The position numbers and the translations under genes were made by a program. Below are positions 9,600-17,662 of a stretch of DNA of 64,000 nucleotides, in pieces. The notes below the pieces were generated by a model. The model was not told the origin of the DNA. It did not search any database and saw only the letters and a program-made list of their open reading frames with translations. Location: contig NZ_LT607413.1 of NCBI RefSeq assembly GCF_900091495.1, forward strand, positions 7,509,501-7,573,500, in the 5' to 3' direction. Position 1 is the first letter of the stretch. Each line of letters begins with the position of its first letter. The DNA is from Micromonospora echinospora. Lineage in GTDB: Bacteria; Actinomycetota; Actinomycetes; Mycobacteriales; Micromonosporaceae.

Positions 9600-12224
9600 T
9601 CAGGACGGTGAGGGTGTCAGATCGTCGAGCGGGTCGTCGGTGAAGGTGGGGAACGGATCCTCACCGGTGAGCGACGGGTCCGTACTCGGCTGCGGCCGGG
9701 TGCGGTCGTCGTCGATGGCGTTGCGGACCTTCAACGACACCAACGATCCGGTGCAGTCACCGGCTGCGGTCGGCGACGGCAGCGGTGACGGCGGAACCGC
9801 CGGTTGGCCGTCGATCGGCGGTGGCACACACGTCGGCGGACGAACCCAGAGGTCGAGGGTCAGCTCGTCCCGTCGCCAGCAGGTGTACCGCCCCGGGGCG
9901 GGCTGCTCCGGGCAGCGGGTCACCTGCCACGGCTGCCAGCCGGCGGCCGACAACGCCCGTTCGTACTCCGGTGCGGTCTCCTCCGGCGAACGGTCCGAGG
10001 ACGCGCTGCGTTCCCGCAGCCGGCAGTCCTGGAGGCACCAGCGGCTGCCACTGACGTTGTCGACGGTGTCCATCGCGGCCCAGGCCGGCACCTCCAGCTC
10101 GTCGAGGGAGCCGAAGACCGGGTCACGGCTCAGCGCCCGGACGGCGAAGAAGGTCGGTACCGCGCCGAGCAGGAGCACGCTCACCGCGACCAGGACGCCG
10201 AGGCGGAGCCGTCGGCGCTCCCGCATCTGCCGTCGCAGTTCGGAACGGGCGACGCGGAGCGGCCCACCGGTCCGGGCACCGTCGTCGTCGGACGGTTCGT
10301 CCCCGACGGCACTGCGCAACGGCGGTGAGTTCTCCGGCGGTGCCACGGCGGCCCGGGCCGTCGGGTGTCCGCCCGTCCGGCCGCCCGGCTCGCCGGGCCG
10401 GTCGTGTACGGACGGGACGGCAGTGGTCCCGGGACGCTCCGGATCACGGACGGGCGGTACGCCGCCGGGGCGTTCGGGCTCTCCACCAGGCGGGGTGGCC
10501 CGACCGGACACGGGTCGGGCGACCGGTGCGGCGGCCCGGGCCACGGTCGGCGGGCCGGACGGCGGCGCGACCGGGGCACGGCCCGGGCCGGTCGGCGGAC
10601 GGCCCGGACCGGCGGACGGGTCGACGGCCGGCGCACCGGACGGGTCGGCGGACGGTCCTCCGACGGCGGGGCCAGCCGGACCGGCCCCGGGACGGGTCAC
10701 GTCCCGCGGGTCCGGATCGACCGGGGCCGGGGGGCGGGCCGCGCCGCGCACCGGGCCGGCGGCGGGCGGCTCGCCGGGCATCACCCGTGGTCCGGCTACC
10801 GAGGCACCCGGTGCCGGACGGACGGAGGCGCCGGGCCCGTGCGGCGGCACGGCAACAGGCCCGTGCGGCGGTGCGACACCGGGTCCGTGCGGCGGCGCGA
10901 CGCCCGAGGCGGCCGGCGGCACGGCACCCGGCCCATGCGGCACGGCACCCGGTCCGGCCGGCCGGACCGGGCCGGGGGCGGGAGCGGGGGGAACGGGACC
11001 GGGACGCGCCGCGCCGCGCGCCGGGGCGGCCGGCTCCGGTCCGGGACGCGGCGGCTGCGCCACCGGACCGGGACGGGCGGCACCCCGGGCCGGCGGAGCG
11101 GTACGCGGATCCGGGGCCGGTCCAGCCGGACCGGGCACCGGCGGACGGGCCGACCCGGTTGCCGGTCGGCCGGGCTCGGACGGGTCGGCGGCCCGACGTC
11201 GCCCCACCGAGCGGTCGTCGTCCGGTCCGGCAGGACGACGACCGGCCGCACGATCGTCGTCGTGGTCGGCGGCGGCCCGTCGCCGACCGGCGGCGGGCGG
11301 CGGGTCGCGCCGCTCGCCCGGCCCGGCGGCCAGGGGCCCCGGGGCCACCGGCCCGGACACGGCCGACGCCGGAACGGGCGGAGCGTTACCCGACGCCGGA
11401 ACAGGCGGGGCGTTGCCCGTCAACGGAACGGGCGGAGCGTTACCCGACACCGGAACCGGCGGAGCGTTACCCGACAACGGAACGGGCGGAGCGTTACCCG
11501 ACGCCGGAACCGGCGCGCTCCCCTGCTCCGGCGCGCGTCGCCGGGCCGTCGGGCGCTCGGGGACGGGAGGACGCGCCACGCCGGCCGCCCCCTCGACGGG
11601 AACCCGGCCGGCGGGACGCGGCGGGAAGCCGGGCACCGCCCGCGGAGCCGGTTCGGGCGCACCCGGCGGGCGGCTCGTCCGGTCGGCCGTCGGAGGCACC
11701 GCGTGTCCCGGGCGGACCGGCGGCTGGGCCTCCGGACCGGGACGGACCGGCGACGGAACCTCGTGGCCGGGACGGACGGGCGGCGGGACTTCATGGCCGG
11801 GACGGACCGGAGGTGCCATCTCGGGGCCGGGACGCGGCGCGGGGCCGGCGGCGCCCGGCCAGGGACCCTCCGGACGCCCGGGCCGCCGGGTGGGAGCGCC
11901 GGGCGGGGGGGCCGCCGTCAGGTCACCGGGGCGGGGCCCCGCCGGACCGGGCACCGAGCCTGCCGGCGGGGGCGGCGCGACGGGTGGCCGGGCACCGGTG
12001 GGTGGCGCCGGCTCGGCTGCCTCCCGGCCCCCGGTTTCCGGGCCGAGTTCACTGCGCTGCCGCTTGGCGGTACGCAGGTCGTCGATCCAGCCCAGTTCCT
12101 CGCCGCCGACCGGCTCCTCCGGCTCCGCGTCGGACCGGCTGCGTCCCCAGCGGCGTCCCCTGGCCTTGGGGTCCCGCCGCTCGTCGGGGCCGTCCTCCGG
12201 CCGATCCGCACCACGAGGTCTCAC
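9600..12224 (-). CDS. very long Pro/Ala-rich single-span membrane protein
   Basis: 874 residues in three parts. Residues 1 to about 640 are cytoplasmic low-complexity sequence dominated by Pro, Ala, Gly and Arg, with tandem repeats of SGNAPPVPx and a looser PPVRPGHEV repeat. One membrane span sits at about 664-690 ([19 protein letters not shown]). The roughly 185-residue extracytoplasmic C-terminus has six Cys (in WCLQDC, TRCPE, YTCW, PTCVP, GDCTG) and a Ser/Thr/Pro/Asp tail. The first 60 residues are less repetitive and contain [24 protein letters not shown] overlaps the rarA stop (ATGA). The opposite strand is also open here, a by-product of the composition; the minus strand fits the operon and the membrane layout. 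Function unknown. Confidence 0.75.
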   Translation of the reverse strand: MRPRGADRPEDGPDERRDPKARGRRWGRSRSDAEPEEPVGGEELGWIDDLRTAKRQRSELGPETGGREAAEPAPPTGARPPVAPPPPAGSVPGPAGPRPGDLTAAPPPGAPTRRPGRPEGPWPGAAGPAPRPGPEMAPPVRPGHEVPPPVRPGHEVPSPVRPGPEAQPPVRPGHAVPPTADRTSRPPGAPEPAPRAVPGFPPRPAGRVPVEGAAGVARPPVPERPTARRRAPEQGSAPVPASGNAPPVPLSGNAPPVPVSGNAPPVPLTGNAPPVPASGNAPPVPASAVSGPVAPGPLAAGPGERRDPPPAAGRRRAAADHDDDRAAGRRPAGPDDDRSVGRRRAADPSEPGRPATGSARPPVPGPAGPAPDPRTAPPARGAARPGPVAQPPRPGPEPAAPARGAARPGPVPPAPAPGPVRPAGPGAVPHGPGAVPPAASGVAPPHGPGVAPPHGPVAVPPHGPGASVRPAPGASVAGPRVMPGEPPAAGPVRGAARPPAPVDPDPRDVTRPGAGPAGPAVGGPSADPSGAPAVDPSAGPGRPPTGPGRAPVAPPSGPPTVARAAAPVARPVSGRATPPGGEPERPGGVPPVRDPERPGTTAVPSVHDRPGEPGGRTGGHPTARAAVAPPENSPPLRSAVGDEPSDDDGARTGGPLRVARSELRRQMRERRRLRLGVLVAVSVLLLGAVPTFFAVRALSRDPVFGSLDELEVPAWAAMDTVDNVSGSRWCLQDCRLRERSASSDRSPEETAPEYERALSAAGWQPWQVTRCPEQPAPGRYTCWRRDELTLDLWVRPPTCVPPPIDGQPAVPPSPLPSPTAAGDCTGSLVSLKVRNAIDDDRTRPQPSTDPSLTGEDPFPTFTDDPLDDLTPSPS
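11365..11513 (-). repeat. 27-bp coding tandem repeat in the Pro-rich protein
   Basis: Five near-identical 27-bp units, each encoding S/T-GNAPPVP-x (core GGAGCGTTACCCGA on the plus strand), stand head to tail. The units differ mainly at one or two variable codons (Leu, Val, Ala), pointing to recent slippage or unequal exchange. Confidence 0.85.
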
Positions 12225-13720
12225 TGGTGACCCTTCCTGGCGGCGTCCGCGCCGCCCTCATCCGCCGGGACGCCGGTCGCGTCCGTCGTGCCCCGTCCGG
12301 CTCCCACCGGCGGGTCGGCGACCGGGGTGGCCCGGCCCCGCACGATGCGGCGCAGCAGGGGCAGCCGGGCGGCCACCGCACGCTCCGCGCCGTGTTCGGT
12401 GGGCCGGTAGTAGTCGGTGCCGACCAGGTCGTCCGGAACGTACTGCTGGGTGACCACGCCCCGCTGGTCGTCGTGCGGGTAGCGGTAGCCCGTGCCGTGC
12501 CCCAGCCCCCGGGCCCCGGAGTAGTGGGCGTCGCGCAGGGCACGGGGCACCGGCCCGCCCCGGCCGGCCCGGACGTCCCCGATCGCCGCTCCGATCGCGG
12601 TGGTCGTCGAGTTGGACTTCGGCGCGGTGGCCAGGTGGATGACCGCCTGGGCGAGGTTGAGCTGGGCCTCGGGAAGTCCGACGTACTCCACGGCGTGCGC
12701 GGCGGCGGTGGCCACGCTCAGCGCGGACGGATCGGCCATGCCCACGTCCTCGCTGGCGAAGATGACCAGCCGGCGCGCGACGAACCGGGCGTCCTCCCCG
12801 GCGACCAGCATCCGGGCCAGCCAGTGCAGCGCCGCGTCGACGTCGGAGCCGCGCATGCTCTTGATGAAGGCGCTGGTGACGTCGTAGTGGGCGTCACCGG
12901 CCCGGTCGTAGCGGACCGCCGCCACGTCGACCGCCTGCTCGGCGGTGGCCAGGTCGATCCGGTCGACCCCGAGGGCCGTGGCGGAGGCGGCGGCCGCCTC
13001 CAGGGCGGTGAGCGCCTTGCGGACGTCACCACCGGCGAGGCGGACCAGGTGGTCCTCGGCCTCGGGGGCGAGGGTGGGCGCACCGCCCAGGCCCCGCTCG
13101 TCGGTGACCGCGCGACGCAGCAGGCCCCGGACCGCGTCCTCGGTGAGTGGTTGCAGGGTCAGCAGCACACAGCGGGACAGCAGCGGCGAGATGACCGAGA
13201 AGTACGGGTTCTCGGTGGTCGCCGCGAGCAGGGTGACCGTCCGGTCCTCGACCGCGGCGAGCAGCGAGTCCTGCTGGGTCTTGCTGAACCGGTGCACCTC
13301 GTCGATGAAGAGCACGGTGGGCGGGCCGCCGGAGCGGCGTTGCCGGCGGGCGGTCTCGATGACCGCGCGGACGTCCTTGACCCCGGCGGTGAGCGCGGAC
13401 ATCGCGACGAACCGGCGGTCGGTGGCCCGGGCCACCAGGTGGGCGATGGTGGTCTTGCCGCAGCCGGGCGGTCCCCACAGGATCACCGACATCGGGGTCG
13501 CGCCGCCGACCAGTTGCCGCAGCGGCGAGCCGGGGGCGAGCAGGTGCTCCTGACCGACCAGTTCGTCGAGGTTCGCCGGACGCATCCGCACCGGCAGGGG
13601 CGCGTCGGCCCCGACGGTGTCGAAGCCGTCGACCCCGGCGGACGCGCCGCCGAACCCGGCGGGCGCGCGCGGCGCGGCGGCGGGGTCACCGAGAGTGAAC
13701 AGGGCGTCGGACTCCATCAC
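12221..13720 (-). CDS. rarA: replication-associated recombination protein RarA (MgsA-type AAA+ ATPase)
   Basis: Clamp-loader-like ATPase acting at stalled replication forks. The 499-residue product has an N-terminal leader, [15 protein letters not shown] at 47-61, Walker [10 protein letters not shown] at 83-91 and Walker [11 protein letters not shown] at about 136-145. Sensor/arginine-finger regions follow, then the C-terminal MgsA domain ([20 protein letters not shown]). Start ATG at 13720 or the adjacent ATG at 13717. It is translationally coupled to the Pro-rich gene by ATGA. It sits at the left edge of the accessory region whose right edge is aspS. Confidence 0.93.
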   Translation of the reverse strand: MMESDALFTLGDPAAAPRAPAGFGGASAGVDGFDTVGADAPLPVRMRPANLDELVGQEHLLAPGSPLRQLVGGATPMSVILWGPPGCGKTTIAHLVARATDRRFVAMSALTAGVKDVRAVIETARRQRRSGGPPTVLFIDEVHRFSKTQQDSLLAAVEDRTVTLLAATTENPYFSVISPLLSRCVLLTLQPLTEDAVRGLLRRAVTDERGLGGAPTLAPEAEDHLVRLAGGDVRKALTALEAAAASATALGVDRIDLATAEQAVDVAAVRYDRAGDAHYDVTSAFIKSMRGSDVDAALHWLARMLVAGEDARFVARRLVIFASEDVGMADPSALSVATAAAHAVEYVGLPEAQLNLAQAVIHLATAPKSNSTTTAIGAAIGDVRAGRGGPVPRALRDAHYSGARGLGHGTGYRYPHDDQRGVVTQQYVPDDLVGTDYYRPTEHGAERAVAARLPLLRRIVRGRATPVADPPVGAGRGTTDATGVPADEGGADAARKGHQ

Positions 13721-13729
13721 GAAGACAGT

Positions 13730-13777
13730 ACCGGCCCGGTCCCGCGACGCCGGAATCGCGGCGCGGGACGGGCCGGT
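13730..13777 (-). terminator. hairpin between small membrane gene and rarA
   Basis: ACCGGCCCGGTCCCGCG (13730-13746) pairs with CGCGGGACGGGCCGGT (13762-13777) with one extra G. It begins 15 bp past the small membrane-protein stop and ends 9 bp before the rarA start, so it is either a terminator or a leader structure of rarA. Confidence 0.6.
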
Positions 13778-13792
13778 GATGATCGGAAGCGG

Positions 13793-14014
13793 TCAGCCGC
13801 GCCCCGGTCGGCGGCCCCGGTACCACCGGCCACCGCCTCCGCCGCCCGCACCGCGCGGACCTCGGCCGACGCCGGCCAGGTAGAGCGAGAGCAGGAGCAG
13901 GCCGATCAGGACCAGGGTGTTCCAGTTGAACAGGTCGGGCGCGCCGAAGTTGTTGTTGAGCAGGTCGATGAGCAGGGCGAAACCGAAAACGATGGCCGCG
14001 GCGATGGCGAGCAT
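13793..14014 (-). CDS. small two-span membrane protein
   Basis: A 73-residue protein with two predicted membrane segments (about 1-20 and 33-49) separated by a loop with NNNFGAPDLFNWN, then a cytoplasmic Gly/Arg-rich tail (GRGPRGAGGGGGGRWYRGRRPGRG). ATG at 14014. Similar small proteins with a FNWNTLVLIGLLLLSLYLAG-like second helix are common in actinomycetes, without known function. It stands alone between rarA and the divergent GNAT gene and is followed by a hairpin. Confidence 0.7.
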   Translation of the reverse strand: MLAIAAAIVFGFALLIDLLNNNFGAPDLFNWNTLVLIGLLLLSLYLAGVGRGPRGAGGGGGGRWYRGRRPGRG

Positions 14015-14087
14015 GTCGGTCCTCCGGTCAGGGGTCGGGTACGTCGGCCGTGATGTACCCGATCGGTCCGATCGCCAATCTCCAGGA

Positions 14088-14115
14088 TGGACGGCATCCG
14101 CGCCCTGGCTAGGCT
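14088..14115 (+). promoter_or_regulatory. predicted leaderless promoter for the GNAT gene
   Basis: TGGACG (14088-14093) and TAGGCT (14110-14115) are spaced 16 bp apart; the -10 box ends 6 bp before the ATG at 14122 and no ribosome site is visible. This is the usual layout of leaderless actinobacterial genes. Confidence 0.4.
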
Positions 14116-14121
14116 GGCGGC

Positions 14122-14862
14122 ATGATCGGGTCAGCGCGGGCGGTACACGGGCGGGCGGCGGTCCTGGCGGCCACCGGTCACCACCCGTACGCCCGGCACG
14201 TTCTCGGTCGGGACGACGAGCCGCGGGCGTGGCTGCTCGACGGCACCACGGCGTGGCTGCTCCCGGCCGAGCGGGGCCCGGCCGGCGGGGCGTTCGGCGC
14301 TCCCGGGCCGGCGGTCGACATCTTCGGGACGCTGCTGGCGCAGGGGGTCGTCCGGTCCGGACAGTGGCTGCACCTGCCGCGACTCGGCGCGGCCGAGCTG
14401 ACCGGAGCGCTGCCGGTCGCCCGGCACGACGACTGGGACTTCCTCTGGAGCACCGCCGCGCCGCCCCGGCAGGCCGGTGAGGAAGAGGTGGTACGCCTCA
14501 CCGAGGCCGACCTGCCGGCGCTCACCGCGCTGGTCGACGAGGCCTTCCCGAGCACCACCTCACGCCCGGGTGACCCCAGGGTGGTCGACTGGTACGGCAT
14601 CCGCCGCGGCGACCGGCTGGTGGCCGCCGGGGCGGACCGCAGCCGGGGCGAGATCGGTTTTCTCGCCGGCCTGACCGTCGCGCCGGCCGAGCGTGGTCGA
14701 GGGCTCGGCGCGGCGCTGACCGCCGGCATGACCCGTGCCCTCTTCGCCCGGTACGACCACGTGGCGCTAGGCGTCTACACCCATAACGTCGGCGCGATCC
14801 GGTTGTACCGCCGGCTCGGCTTCACCGGAACCCTCGGACGTACCTCCCTGCATCTCGCCTGA
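14122..14862 (+). CDS. GNAT-family N-acetyltransferase
   Basis: A 246-residue protein whose C-terminal half is a GNAT fold. Acetyl-CoA motif A is LTVAPAERGRGLGAALTAGM (from about residue 184), followed by YDHVALGVYTHNVGAIRLYRR, the Asn/Tyr segment of motif B. The N-terminal ~115 residues form a separate region as in two-domain GNATs, and the conserved half begins around EEEVVRLTEADLPALTALVD. Substrate cannot be deduced. It is a single-gene unit, probably leaderless, and converges on the MFS gene with two palindromic repeats between. Confidence 0.85.
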   Translation: MIGSARAVHGRAAVLAATGHHPYARHVLGRDDEPRAWLLDGTTAWLLPAERGPAGGAFGAPGPAVDIFGTLLAQGVVRSGQWLHLPRLGAAELTGALPVARHDDWDFLWSTAAPPRQAGEEEVVRLTEADLPALTALVDEAFPSTTSRPGDPRVVDWYGIRRGDRLVAAGADRSRGEIGFLAGLTVAPAERGRGLGAALTAGMTRALFARYDHVALGVYTHNVGAIRLYRRLGFTGTLGRTSLHLA

Positions 14863-14888
14863 CCCGGCTGAGGTGGTGGGGCTGAGGT

Positions 14889-14942
14889 GGTAGCAGGGGT
14901 CCCCTGTTACCGCTTTTTGCCGAGCAGGGGTCCCCTGCAACC
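14889..14942. repeat. two copies of a GCAGGGGTCCCCTG palindromic element
   Basis: Near-identical palindromes with core GCAGGGGTCCCCTG lie at 14893-14906 and 14924-14937, flanked by GGTA...TTACC in the first copy and GA...CAACC in the second. They are separated by CGCTTTTTGC. They fill the space between two convergent genes and can fold into hairpins, so they may also terminate transcription. They look like a dispersed intergenic repeat family. Confidence 0.7.
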
Positions 14943-14969
14943 ACGTGACGAGGGCCCCGCGGGACGGCG

Positions 14970-16250
14970 TCAGCCGTTGGAGGCGGAGACGGGTGCCGCG
15001 GTGACCGGGGTCCGGCGGCCGGCCCGCCAGGCGGGCAGGTAGAGCGGGGCCGCGACGGCCAGCACCACCGCGCCGACCAGCATCGCGGTGCTCACGCTGG
15101 TGGCGTCCGCCAAGGCGGTGAGGACGACACCGCCGAGCGCGCCAGCGGGCATGGCCACCATCGAGTTCAGCGAGATCACGCTGGTCCGGTACGGACCGTC
15201 GACCTGCCGGTGCAGCAGTCCCATGTGCAGCGGGTTCGACGCGCCGTGCACGGTGTAGCAGGCCAGGTACGCGAGAAGCACACCGACCGGCCCGGCGAGC
15301 AGTCCCATGCCGGCGACGGTCAGCCCTTGCACGACCCGCAGCAGCGCGGCGGCGGGAGCCGCACCCCACCAGCGCGCCAGCAGCGGGGTCAGTGCGGCGC
15401 CGGCCGCCGAGGCGAGCCAGGCCACCGAGCCGGCCGGGCCGAGCAGCACCGCCGCGCGGTCCGCGCCGCCGGTCACCTCGGCGAGGCGCACCGGGAGCAG
15501 GGTCTCGAAGGTGGTCATGCCGAAGCCCCAGAAGAGTTCCACCGCGACCAGGGCGAGCAGCACCCGGGACCGGCGCAGCAGCCCGAACGCCTGCCCGACC
15601 ATGCCCGGCGCGGCAGCGAGCGACGACCGCAACGCGCCCCGGCCCCGGCCCCGGACCGGGCCCGGCTCGACCAGGAGCGTCGCGAGCGCCACCAGGACGA
15701 CCAGTTGCAGCACGACAGCCAACAGCAGCGGTGTCGTCAGCGCGCTCACCGGGCCGACCGGACCCAGGGTGACCAGGCCGCCGCCGATCAGCGCGCCGGC
15801 GCTGATCGAGATGCCGAGGACGGTTCCGCCCTGACCGAGCCCCTTCTCGTACGCCGCGTCGGGGTCGGCGGCCAGGCTGGCGTCGACGTACCAGGACTCC
15901 AACGGGCCGCTGTCGAGCGCCCGGTACACGCCTTGCAGCAGCCAGACCACGACGAAGGCGGAGAAGGCGTCGGCGACGACGAAGAGCGCCAACGAGGCGA
16001 GATTGACGGCGGCGGCCGTGAGGAGCACCGGCCGCCGCCCAAGGGCGTCGGCGAGGCCGCCGGTGGGGAGTTCCAGCAGGAGCACGACGAGCCCCTGGGC
16101 GGCGGTGGCCGCTCCGATCTGGGCGATGGTGAGGCCGCGCTCCTGCATCAGCAGGACGAAGACCGGGATGAGCAGGCCGACCGGGAGCCACCGGAGCCCG
16201 TGCAGGAGCAGGAAGCGGCGTCGGACCTGGCGGACGGTGAGTGCGTTCAC
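14970..16250 (-). CDS. MFS transporter paired with ArsR-type regulator
   Basis: A 426-residue, roughly 12-span major facilitator protein. The first cytoplasmic loop has the A-motif form LPTGGLADALGRRPVLL, and PESWYVDA-like sequence appears as GPLESWYVDASLAADPDAAYEKG near residues 113-135, as in sugar/drug MFS_1 proteins of the same type. The start ATG overlaps the stop of the upstream ArsR-family gene (ATGA), so the pump is expressed with its presumed repressor. This arrangement suggests inducible export of a toxic or signalling compound; the substrate is unknown. Confidence 0.85.
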   Translation of the reverse strand: MNALTVRQVRRRFLLLHGLRWLPVGLLIPVFVLLMQERGLTIAQIGAATAAQGLVVLLLELPTGGLADALGRRPVLLTAAAVNLASLALFVVADAFSAFVVVWLLQGVYRALDSGPLESWYVDASLAADPDAAYEKGLGQGGTVLGISISAGALIGGGLVTLGPVGPVSALTTPLLLAVVLQLVVLVALATLLVEPGPVRGRGRGALRSSLAAAPGMVGQAFGLLRRSRVLLALVAVELFWGFGMTTFETLLPVRLAEVTGGADRAAVLLGPAGSVAWLASAAGAALTPLLARWWGAAPAAALLRVVQGLTVAGMGLLAGPVGVLLAYLACYTVHGASNPLHMGLLHRQVDGPYRTSVISLNSMVAMPAGALGGVVLTALADATSVSTAMLVGAVVLAVAAPLYLPAWRAGRRTPVTAAPVSASNG

Positions 16251-16837
16251 CGGTCACGCTCCTCGGCCGGGAAGGCGGCGTGAACGAGGTGGACCGGTCT
16301 CGCATCGGCCTCGTCGGGCGCCGACGCCTCGCGGTAGCGCCGGACGAGTTCCGAGATCTCCTGGTTGAGCGCCGTCAACCGTTCGGGACCGATGACCAGG
16401 AACGCGTCGCTCAATCCGGCCGCGTCCCGCCACTGCGGCGAGTACGTCACCCGCTCGGTCAGCCACCGGTCGGCCTGCTCGGTCATCCACTTCACGTGCT
16501 CGACCTGCACCCACTCCAGGGCCGCCCGGGCGTCCGGGTCGTCGTCGTAGTCGCTCGGGTACCAACTGCTCGTGTCGTGCACCGCGCGCCACCAGCGCTG
16601 CCGGGCGGTGCCCCGACCGGCTTCCTCGGCGACCAGCCCGACCTCGGCGAGTTGCCGCAGGTGGTAGCTGGTGGCTCCGGTGTTGGTGTCGAGGGCCACA
16701 GCGAGCGAGGTGGCCGTCGCCGGGCCGTCGGCACGCAGCGCGCCCAGCAGACGTATCCGCAGCGGATGCGCGAGAACGCGGATCTGCCGATGGTCGAGCC
16801 TGACCGAGCGGGCCTCCCCGCTCTGTTCCTCCGTCAT
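16247..16837 (-). CDS. ArsR-family winged-helix transcriptional regulator
   Basis: A 196-residue regulator. The winged helix spans about residues 13-85, with the ArsR-like HPLRIRLLGALRADGPATATSLA and recognition helix ATSYHLRQLAEVGLVAE. No metal-binding Cys pair is present, so the ligand is probably organic. The C-terminal half is Trp-rich and helical. ATG 16837 is chosen because a matching pair of inverted repeats and a -10 box lie directly upstream; a start at 16873 would place the operators inside the gene. Co-translated with the MFS gene. Confidence 0.88.
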   Translation of the reverse strand: MTEEQSGEARSVRLDHRQIRVLAHPLRIRLLGALRADGPATATSLAVALDTNTGATSYHLRQLAEVGLVAEEAGRGTARQRWWRAVHDTSSWYPSDYDDDPDARAALEWVQVEHVKWMTEQADRWLTERVTYSPQWRDAAGLSDAFLVIGPERLTALNQEISELVRRYREASAPDEADARPVHLVHAAFPAEERDR

Positions 16838-16839
16838 GG

Positions 16840-16884
16840 TTGCACAATAACTATGCAAAGGTTCCATGCACAATAGTTGTGCAT
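16840..16884 (-). promoter_or_regulatory. double operator and leaderless promoter of the ArsR-MFS operon
   Basis: Site 1 (16866-16884) is ATGCACAATAGTTGTGCAT, two 8-bp arms pairing perfectly around TAG. Site 2 (16840-16858) is TTGCACAATAACTATGCAA with 7 of 9 pairs matching; both share TGCACAATA. Centres are 26 bp apart. On the minus strand a -35-like TTGTGC lies in site 1 and a -10-like TATTGT in site 2, 18 bp apart, with the ATG 6 bp after the -10. A protein bound here would block the promoter, which fits autorepression. Confidence 0.7.
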
Positions 16885-16964
16885 TGTCGGCGCGGCGACA
16901 CCCGCCCGCGCCCGGAGCGTGCCGCGCGGGCGACAGGACCGTCCGGGGTCAGGTCGTCCCGGGG

Positions 16965-17639
16965 TCAGGCCGTCCGGGAGCGAGGAACTCGCGTACGCAG
17001 GCGCTTCGTGAGCAGGCGGGACGCCGTCCGCTCGACGATCCGCGCGCGGGCCGGCAGGGTCGCCGGGGTGACCAGGGCCGCCGCCGCCACATACCCGGGC
17101 CCCGGGCGCAGGTCCCAGAGCCGGGCCCGCAGGCCGGGTCGCCCGGGGTAGGCGAGCAGCCGGGGCGGGCCGGAGGGCGGACCGATCCGGACGTCCCGGA
17201 TCCGCACCCGCAGCCCGTCGCCGGTCGCCTTGACCACCGACTCCTGTCGACACCACTGCGCCAGGTCGGTCGGGGAACGGTCGTCCGCACCGTCGTGCCG
17301 TTCCACGTCCACGCCGATCTCCCCCCGAGCGGCGACCGCCACCACCACCCGTCGCCCGGAGTGGGAAACCGAGACCGAGAGCCGGTGCCCGGGCAGTCGG
17401 GGCCGGCCGTGCGCCCCGGCGCAGCTCGGACACTCCCGCACCACCCGGAGCCGGTCCGCCGGCACGCCGACGTGGTGGGCGACCGCCAGTCGCAGCAGCA
17501 CCGCGCCCAGGGTGGACTGCCGCCGGTGGCGGGGGTGGACGATCGCGGCGAGCCGTCGCCGCTCGGTGTCGTCCAGCACCCCGTGGTGCCACCGGCGCAG
17601 CAGACCCAGGTCGGCCCACCAGACGGTGGCCACCACCAC
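16965..17639 (-). CDS. Sfp-type 4'-phosphopantetheinyl transferase
   Basis: Transfers the phosphopantetheine arm from CoA to carrier proteins. About 224 residues. Family motifs are VSVSHSG, then the magnesium-binding GVDVE and the catalytic WCRQESVVKATG (a W-x-x-Q/K-E-S/A-x-x-K block). The C-terminus is basic. The frame is open to an ATG at 17702 inside the upstream dehydrogenase gene; the GTG cluster at 17633-17639 gives a normal family length and less overlap, so the exact start is uncertain. It may activate the ACP encoded about 11 kb away, but that is inference. Confidence 0.82.
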   Translation of the reverse strand: MVVATVWWADLGLLRRWHHGVLDDTERRRLAAIVHPRHRRQSTLGAVLLRLAVAHHVGVPADRLRVVRECPSCAGAHGRPRLPGHRLSVSVSHSGRRVVVAVAARGEIGVDVERHDGADDRSPTDLAQWCRQESVVKATGDGLRVRIRDVRIGPPSGPPRLLAYPGRPGLRARLWDLRPGPGYVAAAALVTPATLPARARIVERTASRLLTKRLRTRVPRSRTA

Positions 17640-17662
17640 CGGCCGGGTGGTCCGGCGGTGGA

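Noticed and set aside
9640..14053. Long plus-strand open frames over the Pro-rich gene and rarA
   Set aside because: Composition effect; the minus strand has the membrane span, Cys domain and RarA motifs, and the gene overlaps fit an operon.
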